Positions 1 to 5,597 are shown, numbered from the stretch's first letter. The stretch: 6,004 nt of DNA from Noviherbaspirillum sp. (GCA_028292785.1 JAQGLQ010000005.1:1-6004); one strand, 5' to 3'. The notes: generated by a model from the letters alone, not told the origin. Numbers and translations: made by a program.

Positions 1-57
1 AAATCCGCCATCGGCGAGATCGAGCCCGCCAAGCTGGTCACGAAGGAACGGGCATGA
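1..57 (+). CDS. C-terminal end of an unidentified upstream protein (partial)
   Basis: Reading frame 1 is open from the first base and ends at TGA 55-57, giving the tail KSAIGEIEPAKLVTKERA. The window edge cuts off the rest. Eighteen residues are too few to assign a family and I do not recognise it. The tail is hydrophilic and shows no membrane segment. It lies 96 bases before the likely start of the Bug receptor on the same strand, so it could be the previous gene of the same operon. That the frame is coding is inferred from its composition and its clean end before the next gene. Confidence 0.5.
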   Translation, partial: KSAIGEIEPAKLVTKERA

Positions 58-139
58 ATGCGACCGCTCCCCCGAATGATTCCTACAACCGCTGCCGATG
101 AGCCGATAAGGCCGCACGCCGAAACAACGATAACGAGAC

Positions 140-153
140 GGAGACAACCGAGG
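140..153 (+). promoter_or_regulatory. Ribosome-binding site deciding the Bug receptor start
   Basis: GGAG at 140-143, with a second GAGG touching the start at 150-153, precedes ATG 154. It supports the start that gives a clean signal peptide rather than the in-frame ATG at 58. Confidence 0.45.
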
Positions 154-1134
154 ATGAACAAAACCATAAGATGGATATGCACCGCATTGGCCGCATGCGC
201 CTCCATGGCTGCTGGCCTCGCTACCGCCCAGGAAAGATATCCGAGCCGGCCGGTGAAGATGGTGGTGCCGATCGGCCCGGGATCGGCAGTCGACGCCTTC
301 GCGCGCATGCTTGCGGAGTCGCTGCGCAATGACCTGAAGGGCGATTTCATCGTCGAGAATAGAGCCGGCGCCGGCGGCACCATCGGCGGCGCTTTCGTCG
401 CCAAGGCCAAGCCCGACGGCTATACCATCGGCGTGCTGAACTCCTCCGTTATCACCACCGCGCCCGTGGTGCAAACCACCGTGACCTACGATCCTCGCAA
501 GGACTTCACGTGGTTGGGCAATACGGTATCGATTCCCATCGTGCTGCTGGTGCCCGGCAATTCGCCCTTCAAGACCCTGGACGACCTGGTGGCGGCGGCC
601 AGGAAGGAGCCCGGCAAGTACAGCACCGGCATCATCGGCATGGGCTCCCACAGCCATTTCAACCTGGAGCTGTTCAAGCAGTCGTCCGGCGCCGACCTGA
701 ACCGGGTAGCCTACAGCGGCGGGACCGGGCCCATCCTCACCGACCTGGTCGGTGCCCAGATCGACAGCGCGTCGCTGGTCTGGGCCGGAGTCACGGACTT
801 CGTCAGGAACGGAAGACTGCGGGTGCTGGCGACGACGAGCCCGCTGAAGGAATTCCCTTCGGTGCCGACGTTCGCCAGCAAGGGGTATCCGAAAGTGCAT
901 CTCGAAGTATTCTTCCCGATTGTCGGTCCTGCCGGCATGCCGAAGGAGACGACCGATGCGCTGGTGCCCGCGATTGAGCGGGCGCTTGCGAAGCCGCAGA
1001 ATGCCGCGCTGATCGAGAACCTCGGCTATCGCATCAATTACGAACCGCCGGCGAAGCAGGCAGAGACCGTCCGTAATGAACTCGAGGTTGTGATACCGCT
1101 CGCGAAGCAGCTTGGCCTCACGGTCAAGCAATAA
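154..1134 (+). CDS. Bug/TctC-family periplasmic solute-binding receptor
   Basis: This is a tripartite tricarboxylate transporter receptor-like protein (Bug/TctC family), expected to bind a small organic acid or similar solute in the periplasm. I start it at ATG 154 (326 aa). From there a classical signal peptide is seen: MNKTIRW, a hydrophobic core, then ATA|QE with cleavage near residue 25. GGAG at 140-143 lies 10 bases upstream. An in-frame ATG at 58 would add 32 polar residues ahead of the signal peptide and is unlikely. Family landmarks are YPSRPVKMVVP just after the signal peptide, the first ligand loop (GPGSAVDAFARM), VENRAGAGGTIGG, PDGYT, VAYSGGTGP and the DLVGAQID segment. Length matches the usual 320-330 aa. 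The ligand loop reads GPGSAVDA where the family usually has PGGSxD. No TctA or TctB membrane gene is visible, as is typical of the many orphan Bug receptors in Burkholderiales. The ligand is unknown. A lipocalin-like gene follows 33 bases downstream. Confidence 0.93.
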   Translation: MNKTIRWICTALAACASMAAGLATAQERYPSRPVKMVVPIGPGSAVDAFARMLAESLRNDLKGDFIVENRAGAGGTIGGAFVAKAKPDGYTIGVLNSSVITTAPVVQTTVTYDPRKDFTWLGNTVSIPIVLLVPGNSPFKTLDDLVAAARKEPGKYSTGIIGMGSHSHFNLELFKQSSGADLNRVAYSGGTGPILTDLVGAQIDSASLVWAGVTDFVRNGRLRVLATTSPLKEFPSVPTFASKGYPKVHLEVFFPIVGPAGMPKETTDALVPAIERALAKPQNAALIENLGYRINYEPPAKQAETVRNELEVVIPLAKQLGLTVKQ

Positions 1135-1167
1135 CCGCCGGCAGCGAAGTTTCATCGTGAGGATTGC

Positions 1168-1608
1168 ATGGATAAGACATTGCTGATTGGGCGCTGGAAG
1201 ATCGTTTCATGGGAACAGCGGTATGACGACGGGCGCGTCACCCGCCCGCTCGGCGCTGCGCTCGAAGGATTCATTCAATACGACGTCGATGGTCGGATGA
1301 TGTGCATGATGGGCCGGGCCGACCGCGCCGGCTTCGTCACCGGCGGACAGTGGAATGCATCGAACGATGAAAAGGCCGGCGCCTATTCGAGCTTCATGGC
1401 GTACGCAGGCAGCTATACCGTCGATGGCGACCTGGTTACCCATCATGTGGTCCTGAGCCTGTTCCCGAACTGGAAGGGCGGCGACCAGAGACGCCATGCG
1501 CAACTCAGGCGCGATCCGTCAGGCGACACGCTCGAGATTGCCGCGCGCCTCGAAGAAGGGTCCACCGAAGCGCGCACTGCCGTGCTCGCGTGGAAGCGGG
1601 CAGGCTGA
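1168..1608 (+). CDS. Lipocalin-like domain protein
   Basis: This 146-aa protein resembles the small bacterial lipocalin-like domain family (Pfam Lipocalin_5 type). It opens with LIGRWKIVSWE, the usual 'L.G.W.L.S.E' start. GFIQYDVDGRMMCMM follows near residues 34-48 as a beta hairpin, and then YAGSYTVDGDLVTHHV near residues 79-94, where the family has 'Y.G.Y.V.G..V.H.V'. A further strand ends near residue 125. There is no signal peptide or membrane segment, so it is probably cytoplasmic. ATG 1168 is preceded by TGAGGA (1158-1163) with a 4-base spacer. Members often sit beside catabolic genes in proteobacteria, but their biochemical role is mostly unknown; binding a small hydrophobic compound is the usual guess. 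It lies between a Bug receptor and a truncated hydrolase, 15 bases before the latter, consistent with one transcript. Confidence 0.82.
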   Translation: MDKTLLIGRWKIVSWEQRYDDGRVTRPLGAALEGFIQYDVDGRMMCMMGRADRAGFVTGGQWNASNDEKAGAYSSFMAYAGSYTVDGDLVTHHVVLSLFPNWKGGDQRRHAQLRRDPSGDTLEIAARLEEGSTEARTAVLAWKRAG

Positions 1609-1623
1609 CAAGGACAAGAACAG

Positions 1624-1911
1624 ATGAGCAACCATCAAGCGAATCCCGAAATCGGCAATCGCATCGACGCCGGCGGTATCGAAACCAATTACCACGACCA
1701 GGGCAGCGGACATCCGGTCCTGATGGTCCATGGCTCCGGCCCCGGCGTGACCGGCTGGGCGAACTGGCGGCTGAACATGGCCGCGCTCACCAGGCATGCG
1801 CGGGTCATCGCCCCGGACATGGTCGGCTTCGGCTACACCGATGTGCCGGCCGGAACCCGGTACACGCTCGATACCTGGGTCAAAGAGCAGCGGTTGCGAG
1901 CTGGTGCGTAG
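1624..1911 (+). pseudogene. Truncated meta-cleavage-type alpha/beta hydrolase (N-terminal third)
   Basis: The first ~86 residues match the N-terminus of C-C bond hydrolases of the meta-cleavage pathway (DmpD/XylF/BphD type): an early beta pair, then LMVHGSGPGVTGWANWR (33-49) carrying the oxyanion loop HGSGPG, then RVIAPDMVGFGYTD (60-73) and YTLDTWV (80-86). Such enzymes are about 280 aa and carry the nucleophile Ser (GNSFGG-like) near residue 105, an Asp and a His further on. Here the similarity stops after TLDTWV(K), and nine unrelated residues lead to TAG 1909-1911. No other frame downstream restores the nucleophile, so this is loss or displacement of the 3' part rather than a frameshift. 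ATG 1624 has AAGGA (1610-1614) 9 bases upstream and lies 15 bases after the lipocalin-like gene. The product cannot be catalytic. The break coincides with a lower-GC, tRNA-like strip. Confidence 0.85.
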
Positions 1912-1920
1912 CGCTAGCGA

Positions 1921-1970
1921 TAGCACTCATAATCAGCAGGTCGGATGTTCGGTTGGTCTACTCAGCACCA
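1921..1970 (+). pseudogene. Decayed tRNA-like 3' half (CAU anticodon)
   Basis: Segment lengths fit the 3' half of a tRNA exactly: anticodon loop CTCATAA (1926-1932, anticodon CAU with T33 and A37), a 5-base arm (1933-1937), variable loop AGGTC (1938-1942), T-arm GGATG (1943-1947), T-loop TTCGGTT (1948-1954), 5-base arm GGTCT (1955-1959), acceptor strand ACTCAGC (1960-1966), discriminator A and CCA (1968-1970). The anticodon stem pairs only at the closing A-T. The T-stem is wobble-rich with a G-G clash at the conserved 53-61 pair. Upstream, AGCTGG near 1899-1904 resembles a D-loop, but no 5' acceptor strand (GCTGAGT) is found. It cannot be a working tRNA. A remnant of a tRNA-Met gene or of an element's tRNA-derived attachment site is likely; coincidence is possible. 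Confidence 0.35.
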
Positions 1971-2016
1971 ATAAAGGACAGTGCCATAGTCGTTGCTAAC
2001 CTTTTTATTGACTCAA

Positions 2017-2029
2017 GGACCGATGGTCC
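2017..2029. terminator. Short palindrome at the operon convergence, weak terminator candidate
   Basis: GGACC (2017-2021), GAT, GGTCC (2025-2029) is a perfect 5-bp stem with a 3-base loop. It lies 22 bases past the stop of the minus-strand alpha/beta hydrolase. On the minus strand it is followed by TTGAGTC, and on the plus strand by ATTTCCC, so neither side has a good T-run. It could be a weak bidirectional terminator for the two convergent operons, but the stem is short. Confidence 0.22.
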
Positions 2030-2051
2030 ATTTCCCTCGCACGGCGTGGGT

Positions 2052-2876
2052 CTACAGACGCTCCGCCAGGAAACGCAGCAGCATCGGGGCGAAGCGTGAG
2101 GCGGCACTATGCGATTCCTCGATCGGCTCCGACAGCCAGAAATGACCCGCTTCCGGTGCGACGACGCTGCGCGCGTAAAAGCCGGCCTGGTTCAGCGCCA
2201 GCAGGAAGGCCGTCGATTGTGACGACGGCACTACATCGTCCTGCAATCCGTACCCCAGCAGGAACGCTACCTGGTTGTTGCCGATGGTTGCGTGGCTGAT
2301 GGGAGAGGTCTCGAAGTACAGCCCGCGATCTTCCATGGGAGAAACGCCCAAGAATTTCTCCACAAGGTTGTTGCGCGGGCGCGCGATCAGCTCGTGGTCC
2401 CATTGCGCCTTCATGTCGTAAATGCCTGACGACGCGACCACCAGCTTGACGGCGCCGGGATCCTTCTCCCGACCTGCCAGCGCCGTCAGCGCGGCCAGAT
2501 GTGCGCCGGCGGAGGTGCCGAGCAGCCCGACACGCTGCGGGTCGATCCCGAGGATGTCGGCCTTGGCGCGCACAAACCGGATAGCCTCACGCACGTCGTC
2601 GGCCGCGTCGGGATACGCCTTCGCCCCTTTGCGTACCAGTCGGTACTTTATCGCGAACAGCGCGTAGCCGCGCTGCGCAAGGTACGTTCCCCATTGGGCG
2701 AACGACTTGCGATCGCCGCCCTGCCAGCCTCCGCCGTGGACCGCGACCAACACCGGGTAGCGCGTGTGCGGTTCTGGTGGCATATAAAGGTCGCCAACCA
2801 GCGAGAGGCCAGGATGGGACGCGTACTCGATATCCGTCTGGATGCGCACCCCCCCGTTGATTTCGTTCGTCATCAT
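2052..2876 (-). CDS. Alpha/beta hydrolase, esterase/lipase-like (HGGGW type)
   Basis: This is a complete 274-aa serine hydrolase of the alpha/beta fold, closest in motif pattern to the BD-FAE/HSL-like esterases. AVHGGGWQGGD has the oxyanion motif HGGG at residues 47-50. GLLGTSAGAH has the nucleophile elbow GTSAG at 120-124 with Ser122. LGYGLQDDVVP supplies the acid (probably Asp213) and PEAGHFW the His (His245), so the triad is intact. There is no signal peptide, so it probably acts in the cytoplasm on an ester, lactone or amide; the substrate is not evident. Two ATGs lie in tandem (2876 and 2873). AAGGGG (2883-2888) ends 6 bases before the first and overlaps the upstream gene's TAA, which implies translational coupling. 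It is the last gene of the minus-strand operon. It is not the missing part of the truncated hydrolase, which belongs to a different subfamily (HGSGPG). Confidence 0.9.
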   Translation of the reverse strand: MMTNEINGGVRIQTDIEYASHPGLSLVGDLYMPPEPHTRYPVLVAVHGGGWQGGDRKSFAQWGTYLAQRGYALFAIKYRLVRKGAKAYPDAADDVREAIRFVRAKADILGIDPQRVGLLGTSAGAHLAALTALAGREKDPGAVKLVVASSGIYDMKAQWDHELIARPRNNLVEKFLGVSPMEDRGLYFETSPISHATIGNNQVAFLLGYGLQDDVVPSSQSTAFLLALNQAGFYARSVVAPEAGHFWLSEPIEESHSAASRFAPMLLRFLAERL

Positions 2877-2882
2877 GGCGTG

Positions 2883-2889
2883 CCCCTTA
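2883..2889 (-). promoter_or_regulatory. Ribosome-binding site overlapping the upstream stop codon
   Basis: On the minus strand TAAGGGG combines the stop codon of the Bug receptor (TAA, 2887-2889) with a Shine-Dalgarno core for the hydrolase. A 6-base spacer follows to ATG 2876. This favours re-initiation by the same ribosomes and supports the chosen start. Confidence 0.6.
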
Positions 2890-3870
2890 CTGGTCCGGCT
2901 TCAGGCCAAGCCGGCGAATCACCTCTCCCCATCGCGCGACTTCACTCGCGACCAAGGTGCCGAATTCATCCGGCGTGCCGATGAAGGGCTCGAAACCCAT
3001 CGACATCAGGCGCTCACGCATGTCCGGCGCCCGCAGGATCTGCACCAGCGACTTGTTGAGCTGCTCGATGATCGGGCGGGGCGTTCCGGTCGGCGCAACC
3101 ATGCCGAACCAACCTACCACGTCGAAGCCCGGGACAGCCTCTTCGGCGATGGTCGGCACCTCCGGCATCGCCGCGGACCGCTTGATGGTCGTGACGGCGA
3201 GCGAGCGCAGCTTGCCGCCCCTGATGTGGGCGTGGACTCCGGGCACGGTGTCGAACGCGAAGTCGACCTCTCCGCCCATCAGCGCCGCGAGCGCCGGCCC
3301 CGAACCCTTGTACGGCACCAGCTGGAAGTTGGTCTTTGTTTCGTTTCGAAACACGTCAGCGGCGAGGTTTGGCAGCGTCGCGCCGCCACCGGCTGCGGCA
3401 TAGTTCAGCTGACCGGGGCGTGCCCGCAAGTCCGCCACGAGGTCGCCGAGCTTCCAATATTTAGACTGACTGTTGACAACCACCACGTTGGACACGGTGG
3501 CAATGCTGGCGATCGGCATCAAGTCCTTGAGCGTGTCATATGGCAGTTTTGGGAACAGTGTCGCGTTCCCGGCGTGGCCGCTGGTGACGAACAGCAGCGT
3601 GTAGCCGTCGGCAGGCGCCTTGGCCACTGACGCGGCGCCTATCGTGCCTGACGCGCCGGTTCTATTCTCGACCACCACCGGTTGGCCCAGCGATTCGCTC
3701 AGTTTCTGGGCGACCATCCTGGCAAGCGCGTCCGCCGAGCCGCCAGGCGAAAATCCGAGGACCAGCTTAACGGGCTTGGTGGGGTAGGTCTGGGCCGTGG
3801 CGGTATGCGCGGTGGCCAGGCCGGCTACGGTTGCGGCAAGGGCGACGATGGTGCGGAGATGCAGTCTCAT
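2887..3870 (-). CDS. Bug/TctC-family periplasmic solute-binding receptor (second copy)
   Basis: This 327-aa receptor of the tripartite tricarboxylate transporter receptor-like family is expected to bind an organic acid in the periplasm. It has a signal peptide of about 26 residues (MRLHLRT, hydrophobic core, TATAQ, cleavage before QTYP). The canonical landmarks follow: YPTKPVKLVLGFSPGGSADALARM, with the standard PGGSxD ligand loop, then VVENRTGASGTIG, PADGYTLLF, LVPYKGSGPALAALMGGEVDF and GGKLRSLAVT. Length is normal. GGAG (3877-3880) lies 6 bases before ATG 3870, a good start. It is clearly diverged from the other Bug protein at 154-1134 and so is not a recent duplicate. It follows the CoA-transferase B gene after 63 bases containing a hairpin, and its stop overlaps the hydrolase ribosome-binding site. 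The context suggests it captures the compound degraded by this operon. No transporter membrane subunits are in the window; Bug proteins may also act in sensing. Confidence 0.95.
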   Translation of the reverse strand: MRLHLRTIVALAATVAGLATAHTATAQTYPTKPVKLVLGFSPGGSADALARMVAQKLSESLGQPVVVENRTGASGTIGAASVAKAPADGYTLLFVTSGHAGNATLFPKLPYDTLKDLMPIASIATVSNVVVVNSQSKYWKLGDLVADLRARPGQLNYAAAGGGATLPNLAADVFRNETKTNFQLVPYKGSGPALAALMGGEVDFAFDTVPGVHAHIRGGKLRSLAVTTIKRSAAMPEVPTIAEEAVPGFDVVGWFGMVAPTGTPRPIIEQLNKSLVQILRAPDMRERLMSMGFEPFIGTPDEFGTLVASEVARWGEVIRRLGLKPDQ

Positions 3871-3912
3871 GGGTGTCTCCTGACATGTGATGTGTGGCGT
3901 TTTTTATTCAGG

Positions 3913-3934
3913 GCCGGGCATGCAGCGGCCCGGC
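3913..3934 (-). other. Intercistronic GC-rich hairpin
   Basis: GCCGGGC (3913-3919) pairs perfectly with GCCCGGC (3928-3934) across an 8-base loop, right at the stop codon of the CoA-transferase B gene. On the minus-strand transcript it is followed by CTGAATAAAAAAC, which has A residues and no U-run, so it is not an intrinsic terminator. It may be an mRNA-stability or expression-balancing element between the enzyme genes and the downstream receptor gene. Confidence 0.4.
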
Positions 3935-4698
3935 TATCTGCGCAGAACGCCGCTCGAGTCGATTTCGCGCATGATGCGCAACTGTTCGTCGGTCGGCGGC
4001 TCGGTGGTCGGCACCGGGCCGGTGATCGCCAGCTCGAACCCGGTTTTCCCCTGTACCTCCGCGACCGTGTGGCCGGGATGCACTGAACGTAACCGCATGC
4101 GGCGGTCGGGCGTCTCGAAATCCATCACCGCCAGCGGCGTGACGACGCAGACTGGACCCTGTGCCCAGGACGGCCGGTAGCGTGCCAGTTCCTCCGGCCC
4201 GCTGTGCCCACGCCCGCTGATGAAGTCGACCTTCTCGACGAACAGGCGCGGATTGTGGTGCTGGACGTAGGCGATGCCGCGGCCGACCGACGCGTTGAAG
4301 CCGAGTCCGACGGTCCCCGGGCCCCGGGTGATGGGATTGTCGTAGTCGCCGATGGCTACCATGTTCATATTGCCAAATTTGTCGATCTGCATTCCGCCCA
4401 GGAACAGGACAGAGAAACGGCCGGTGAATTCAAAGTCGATGATATCGCCCAGCGGGGTGCGGTATTCGGCTCCGGCCAGATTGCGGAAATCGGCCGCCAT
4501 CTCCAACAGCGCACTGGCCTTGGGGTTGACAGCGCCGCTGCCTCCATACACGAACCACAGATTAGGCGCATGCGTGCGCTGCGCCAGGCGCAGGGCACAG
4601 GCCGGGATCTGGGAAGACGTTCCAACCGCGGCGAAGTCGTCGTCCCGCAACTCGCGCGCAATCGCGGCGACCATCAGTTCCGAATTCGAGAATTCCAT
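3934..4698 (-). CDS. CoA-transferase family I, subunit B (GctB/IpdB-like)
   Basis: This 254-aa protein is the B subunit of a heteromeric CoA-transferase family I enzyme, the partner of the gene just upstream. Landmarks are an N-terminal helix with AAIARELRDDDFAAVGTSS (11-29), THAPNLWFVYGGSGAVNP (42-59), LFLGGMQIDKFGNMN (98-112), IGDYDNP and RLFVEKVDFISGRGH (151-165), and a C-terminal RSVHPGHTVAEVQ segment. Length is normal for GctB. From memory, Acidaminococcus glutaconate CoA-transferase carries its catalytic Glu in a VESG motif at the place where this protein reads VYGG (50-53); no glutamate lies between residues 47 and 65. The later glycine cluster (GPGTVGLG, 126-133) also differs from the GGxN form. 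This resembles IpdB of the steroid-ring hydrolase IpdAB, which also lacks that Glu, so hydrolysis of a CoA thioester ring is an alternative to CoA transfer. AAGGGGG overlapping the upstream TAA gives the start. Family assignment is secure; the reaction is not. Confidence 0.88.
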   Translation of the reverse strand: MEFSNSELMVAAIARELRDDDFAAVGTSSQIPACALRLAQRTHAPNLWFVYGGSGAVNPKASALLEMAADFRNLAGAEYRTPLGDIIDFEFTGRFSVLFLGGMQIDKFGNMNMVAIGDYDNPITRGPGTVGLGFNASVGRGIAYVQHHNPRLFVEKVDFISGRGHSGPEELARYRPSWAQGPVCVVTPLAVMDFETPDRRMRLRSVHPGHTVAEVQGKTGFELAITGPVPTTEPPTDEQLRIMREIDSSGVLRR

Positions 4699-4702
4699 GT
4701 TG

Positions 4703-4710
4703 CCCCCTTA
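4703..4710 (-). promoter_or_regulatory. Ribosome-binding site overlapping the subunit A stop
   Basis: On the minus strand TAAGGGGG fuses the TAA of subunit A (4708-4710) with the Shine-Dalgarno core for subunit B, 4 bases before ATG 4698. It is the same arrangement as at the receptor/hydrolase junction and would couple synthesis of the two subunits. Confidence 0.6.
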
Positions 4711-5595
4711 TTGGTTTTTGATGCGCAAGGCGTCCAGACGGGTCCGGCCGATTGCATTGAACAGGTCCACGTCATTTCGATGGGCGAACACGTAGCGGTC
4801 GAGATACTCGCCGGTGCGATTCTCCTTTGCGAGTTCGTTGTACTCGACGAGGTTCTCCCGGTCGTAGTCGTACACGCCAGGACAGGCCGCGGGATAGGTG
4901 CCGAAGGGCGCGTGCACGACCGACTCGACCAGCACGCCAGGCAGGGTGGTGTGCCGCGGATCGAGCGAGGCGGTGTCGACGATCTCCTCCGCGCTCAGGA
5001 TCACGCGCTTGGACGCCTTGGCGATGACATCCTCCATGTGGCGCCCGCCGAGGCTTAAAGCGTTCCCGTAAATATCCGCCTTGGCCACGTGGATGAGACA
5101 GACATCGGGATGCAGCGGCGGGATGGCGACCGCCGGTTTTCCGGTGAACGGGTCGACGATCTCCTTGTAGACTTCGGGGCTGACCTTCGGCAGGTCGGTC
5201 AGCAGGTGGATCGGCGGCAGCGCGACGAACGGTAACCCGCTGCCAGCGGCCCGTAGTCCGTGGAAGATCGCCGGCTCGTCTGCCTCGACGATGACGATCT
5301 CCTTGGCCTCGGCGGCGCGCCGGAAGTTCGGCGCCAGGCCGAAAAACTCGAGCCCGATGTACGAGACGTGGACCTTCGCCACCAAGCCGGCGGCGATCAG
5401 CATGTCGACCCACAGGCCGGTGGCCGGCGTCGGGATGATCTCCAGCTTGCACGGCTTCTGCCGCAGCAGTTGGCGCACCAGCGCCATCGGCGTGTTGCTC
5501 AAGTGGACGCCGCCCACCAGCACCTTCGCCCCGACCGGGATGCCAGCCATCGCTTCTTCAATCGATTGCAGCTTGCTCTTGCGTTGACACATCAT
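4708..5595 (-). CDS. CoA-transferase family I, subunit A (GctA/IpdA-like)
   Basis: This 295-aa A subunit of a CoA-transferase family I heteromer forms a complex with the product of the next gene. The N-terminus has KLQSIEEAMAGIPVGAKVLVGGVHLSNTP (8-36), the usual 'A...I.DG..V..GG......P' opening. Further on are VEADEPAIFHGLRAAGSGLPF (103-123), FTGKPAVAIPPLHPDVCLIHVAKADIYGNAL (150-180), where family I enzymes have the 'P.l.pDvalih...aD..GN' signature, and ILSAEEIVD (199-207). Glu107, in ADEP five residues before GLRAA, sits where I recall the hydrolytic glutamate of IpdA (DEG.....GL.AA). Two ATGs lie in tandem: AAGGAG (5598-5603) is 2 bases from the first (5595) and 5 from the second (5592), so translation may begin one codon later. 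It starts 11 bases after the acyl-CoA ligase stop. It could be a glutaconate-type transferase or a ring-opening hydrolase; the odd B subunit favours keeping the second open. Confidence 0.9.
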   Translation of the reverse strand: MMCQRKSKLQSIEEAMAGIPVGAKVLVGGVHLSNTPMALVRQLLRQKPCKLEIIPTPATGLWVDMLIAAGLVAKVHVSYIGLEFFGLAPNFRRAAEAKEIVIVEADEPAIFHGLRAAGSGLPFVALPPIHLLTDLPKVSPEVYKEIVDPFTGKPAVAIPPLHPDVCLIHVAKADIYGNALSLGGRHMEDVIAKASKRVILSAEEIVDTASLDPRHTTLPGVLVESVVHAPFGTYPAACPGVYDYDRENLVEYNELAKENRTGEYLDRYVFAHRNDVDLFNAIGRTRLDALRIKNQ

Positions 5596-5597
5596 GT

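Larger units (their letters stand above)
1885..2030. other. Low-GC foreign strip between the convergent operons
   Basis: This strip replaces the rest of the truncated hydrolase and separates the two convergent operons. By eye it has about half G+C, well below the roughly two-thirds of the flanking genes. It includes AT-rich runs such as AATAAAGG near 1970 and CCTTTTTATT at 2000-2009. It holds no credible ORF of its own; the readings through it are run-ons of other frames. Its left part is tRNA-like and its right part has a short hairpin. It is best read as a scar of integration, deletion or transposition. No transposase or integrase is in the window, and I found no flanking direct repeat long enough to call a target duplication. 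Confidence 0.5.

Noticed and set aside
58..153. In-frame ATG at 58 directly after the upstream stop as the start of the Bug receptor
   Set aside because: It would put 32 polar, arginine-rich residues in front of a clear signal peptide; ATG 154 has a ribosome-binding site and gives the normal family length.
1722..2031. Ten-base direct repeat GATGGTCCAT at 1722-1731 and 2022-2031, exactly 300 bases apart, each followed about 20 bases later by CGGCGTG
   Set aside because: Ten-base repeats are expected by chance in 6 kb and the bases around it align poorly; it does not bracket the breakpoint as a target duplication would. It could be a trace of a second hydrolase copy, but the support is too thin.
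1590..2099. Open frame running through the low-GC strip as a possible continuation of the truncated hydrolase
   Set aside because: Its translation contains no nucleophile elbow, acid or His motif of the alpha/beta fold, so it is a run-on frame and not a frameshifted remainder.
2842..3630. Long plus-strand open frame (262 codons)
   Set aside because: It lies antisense to the second Bug receptor, which has unmistakable family motifs; its product is His/Arg-rich with no recognisable domain, typical of an antisense frame in GC-rich DNA.
3898..3934. T-run plus GC hairpin as an intrinsic terminator
   Set aside because: On the plus strand the T-run precedes the stem, and on the minus strand the stem is followed by A residues; neither order makes a terminator.
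4204..5058. Long plus-strand open frame (284 codons)
   Set aside because: It is antisense to both CoA-transferase subunits and has no ribosome-binding site or domain signature that I can see.
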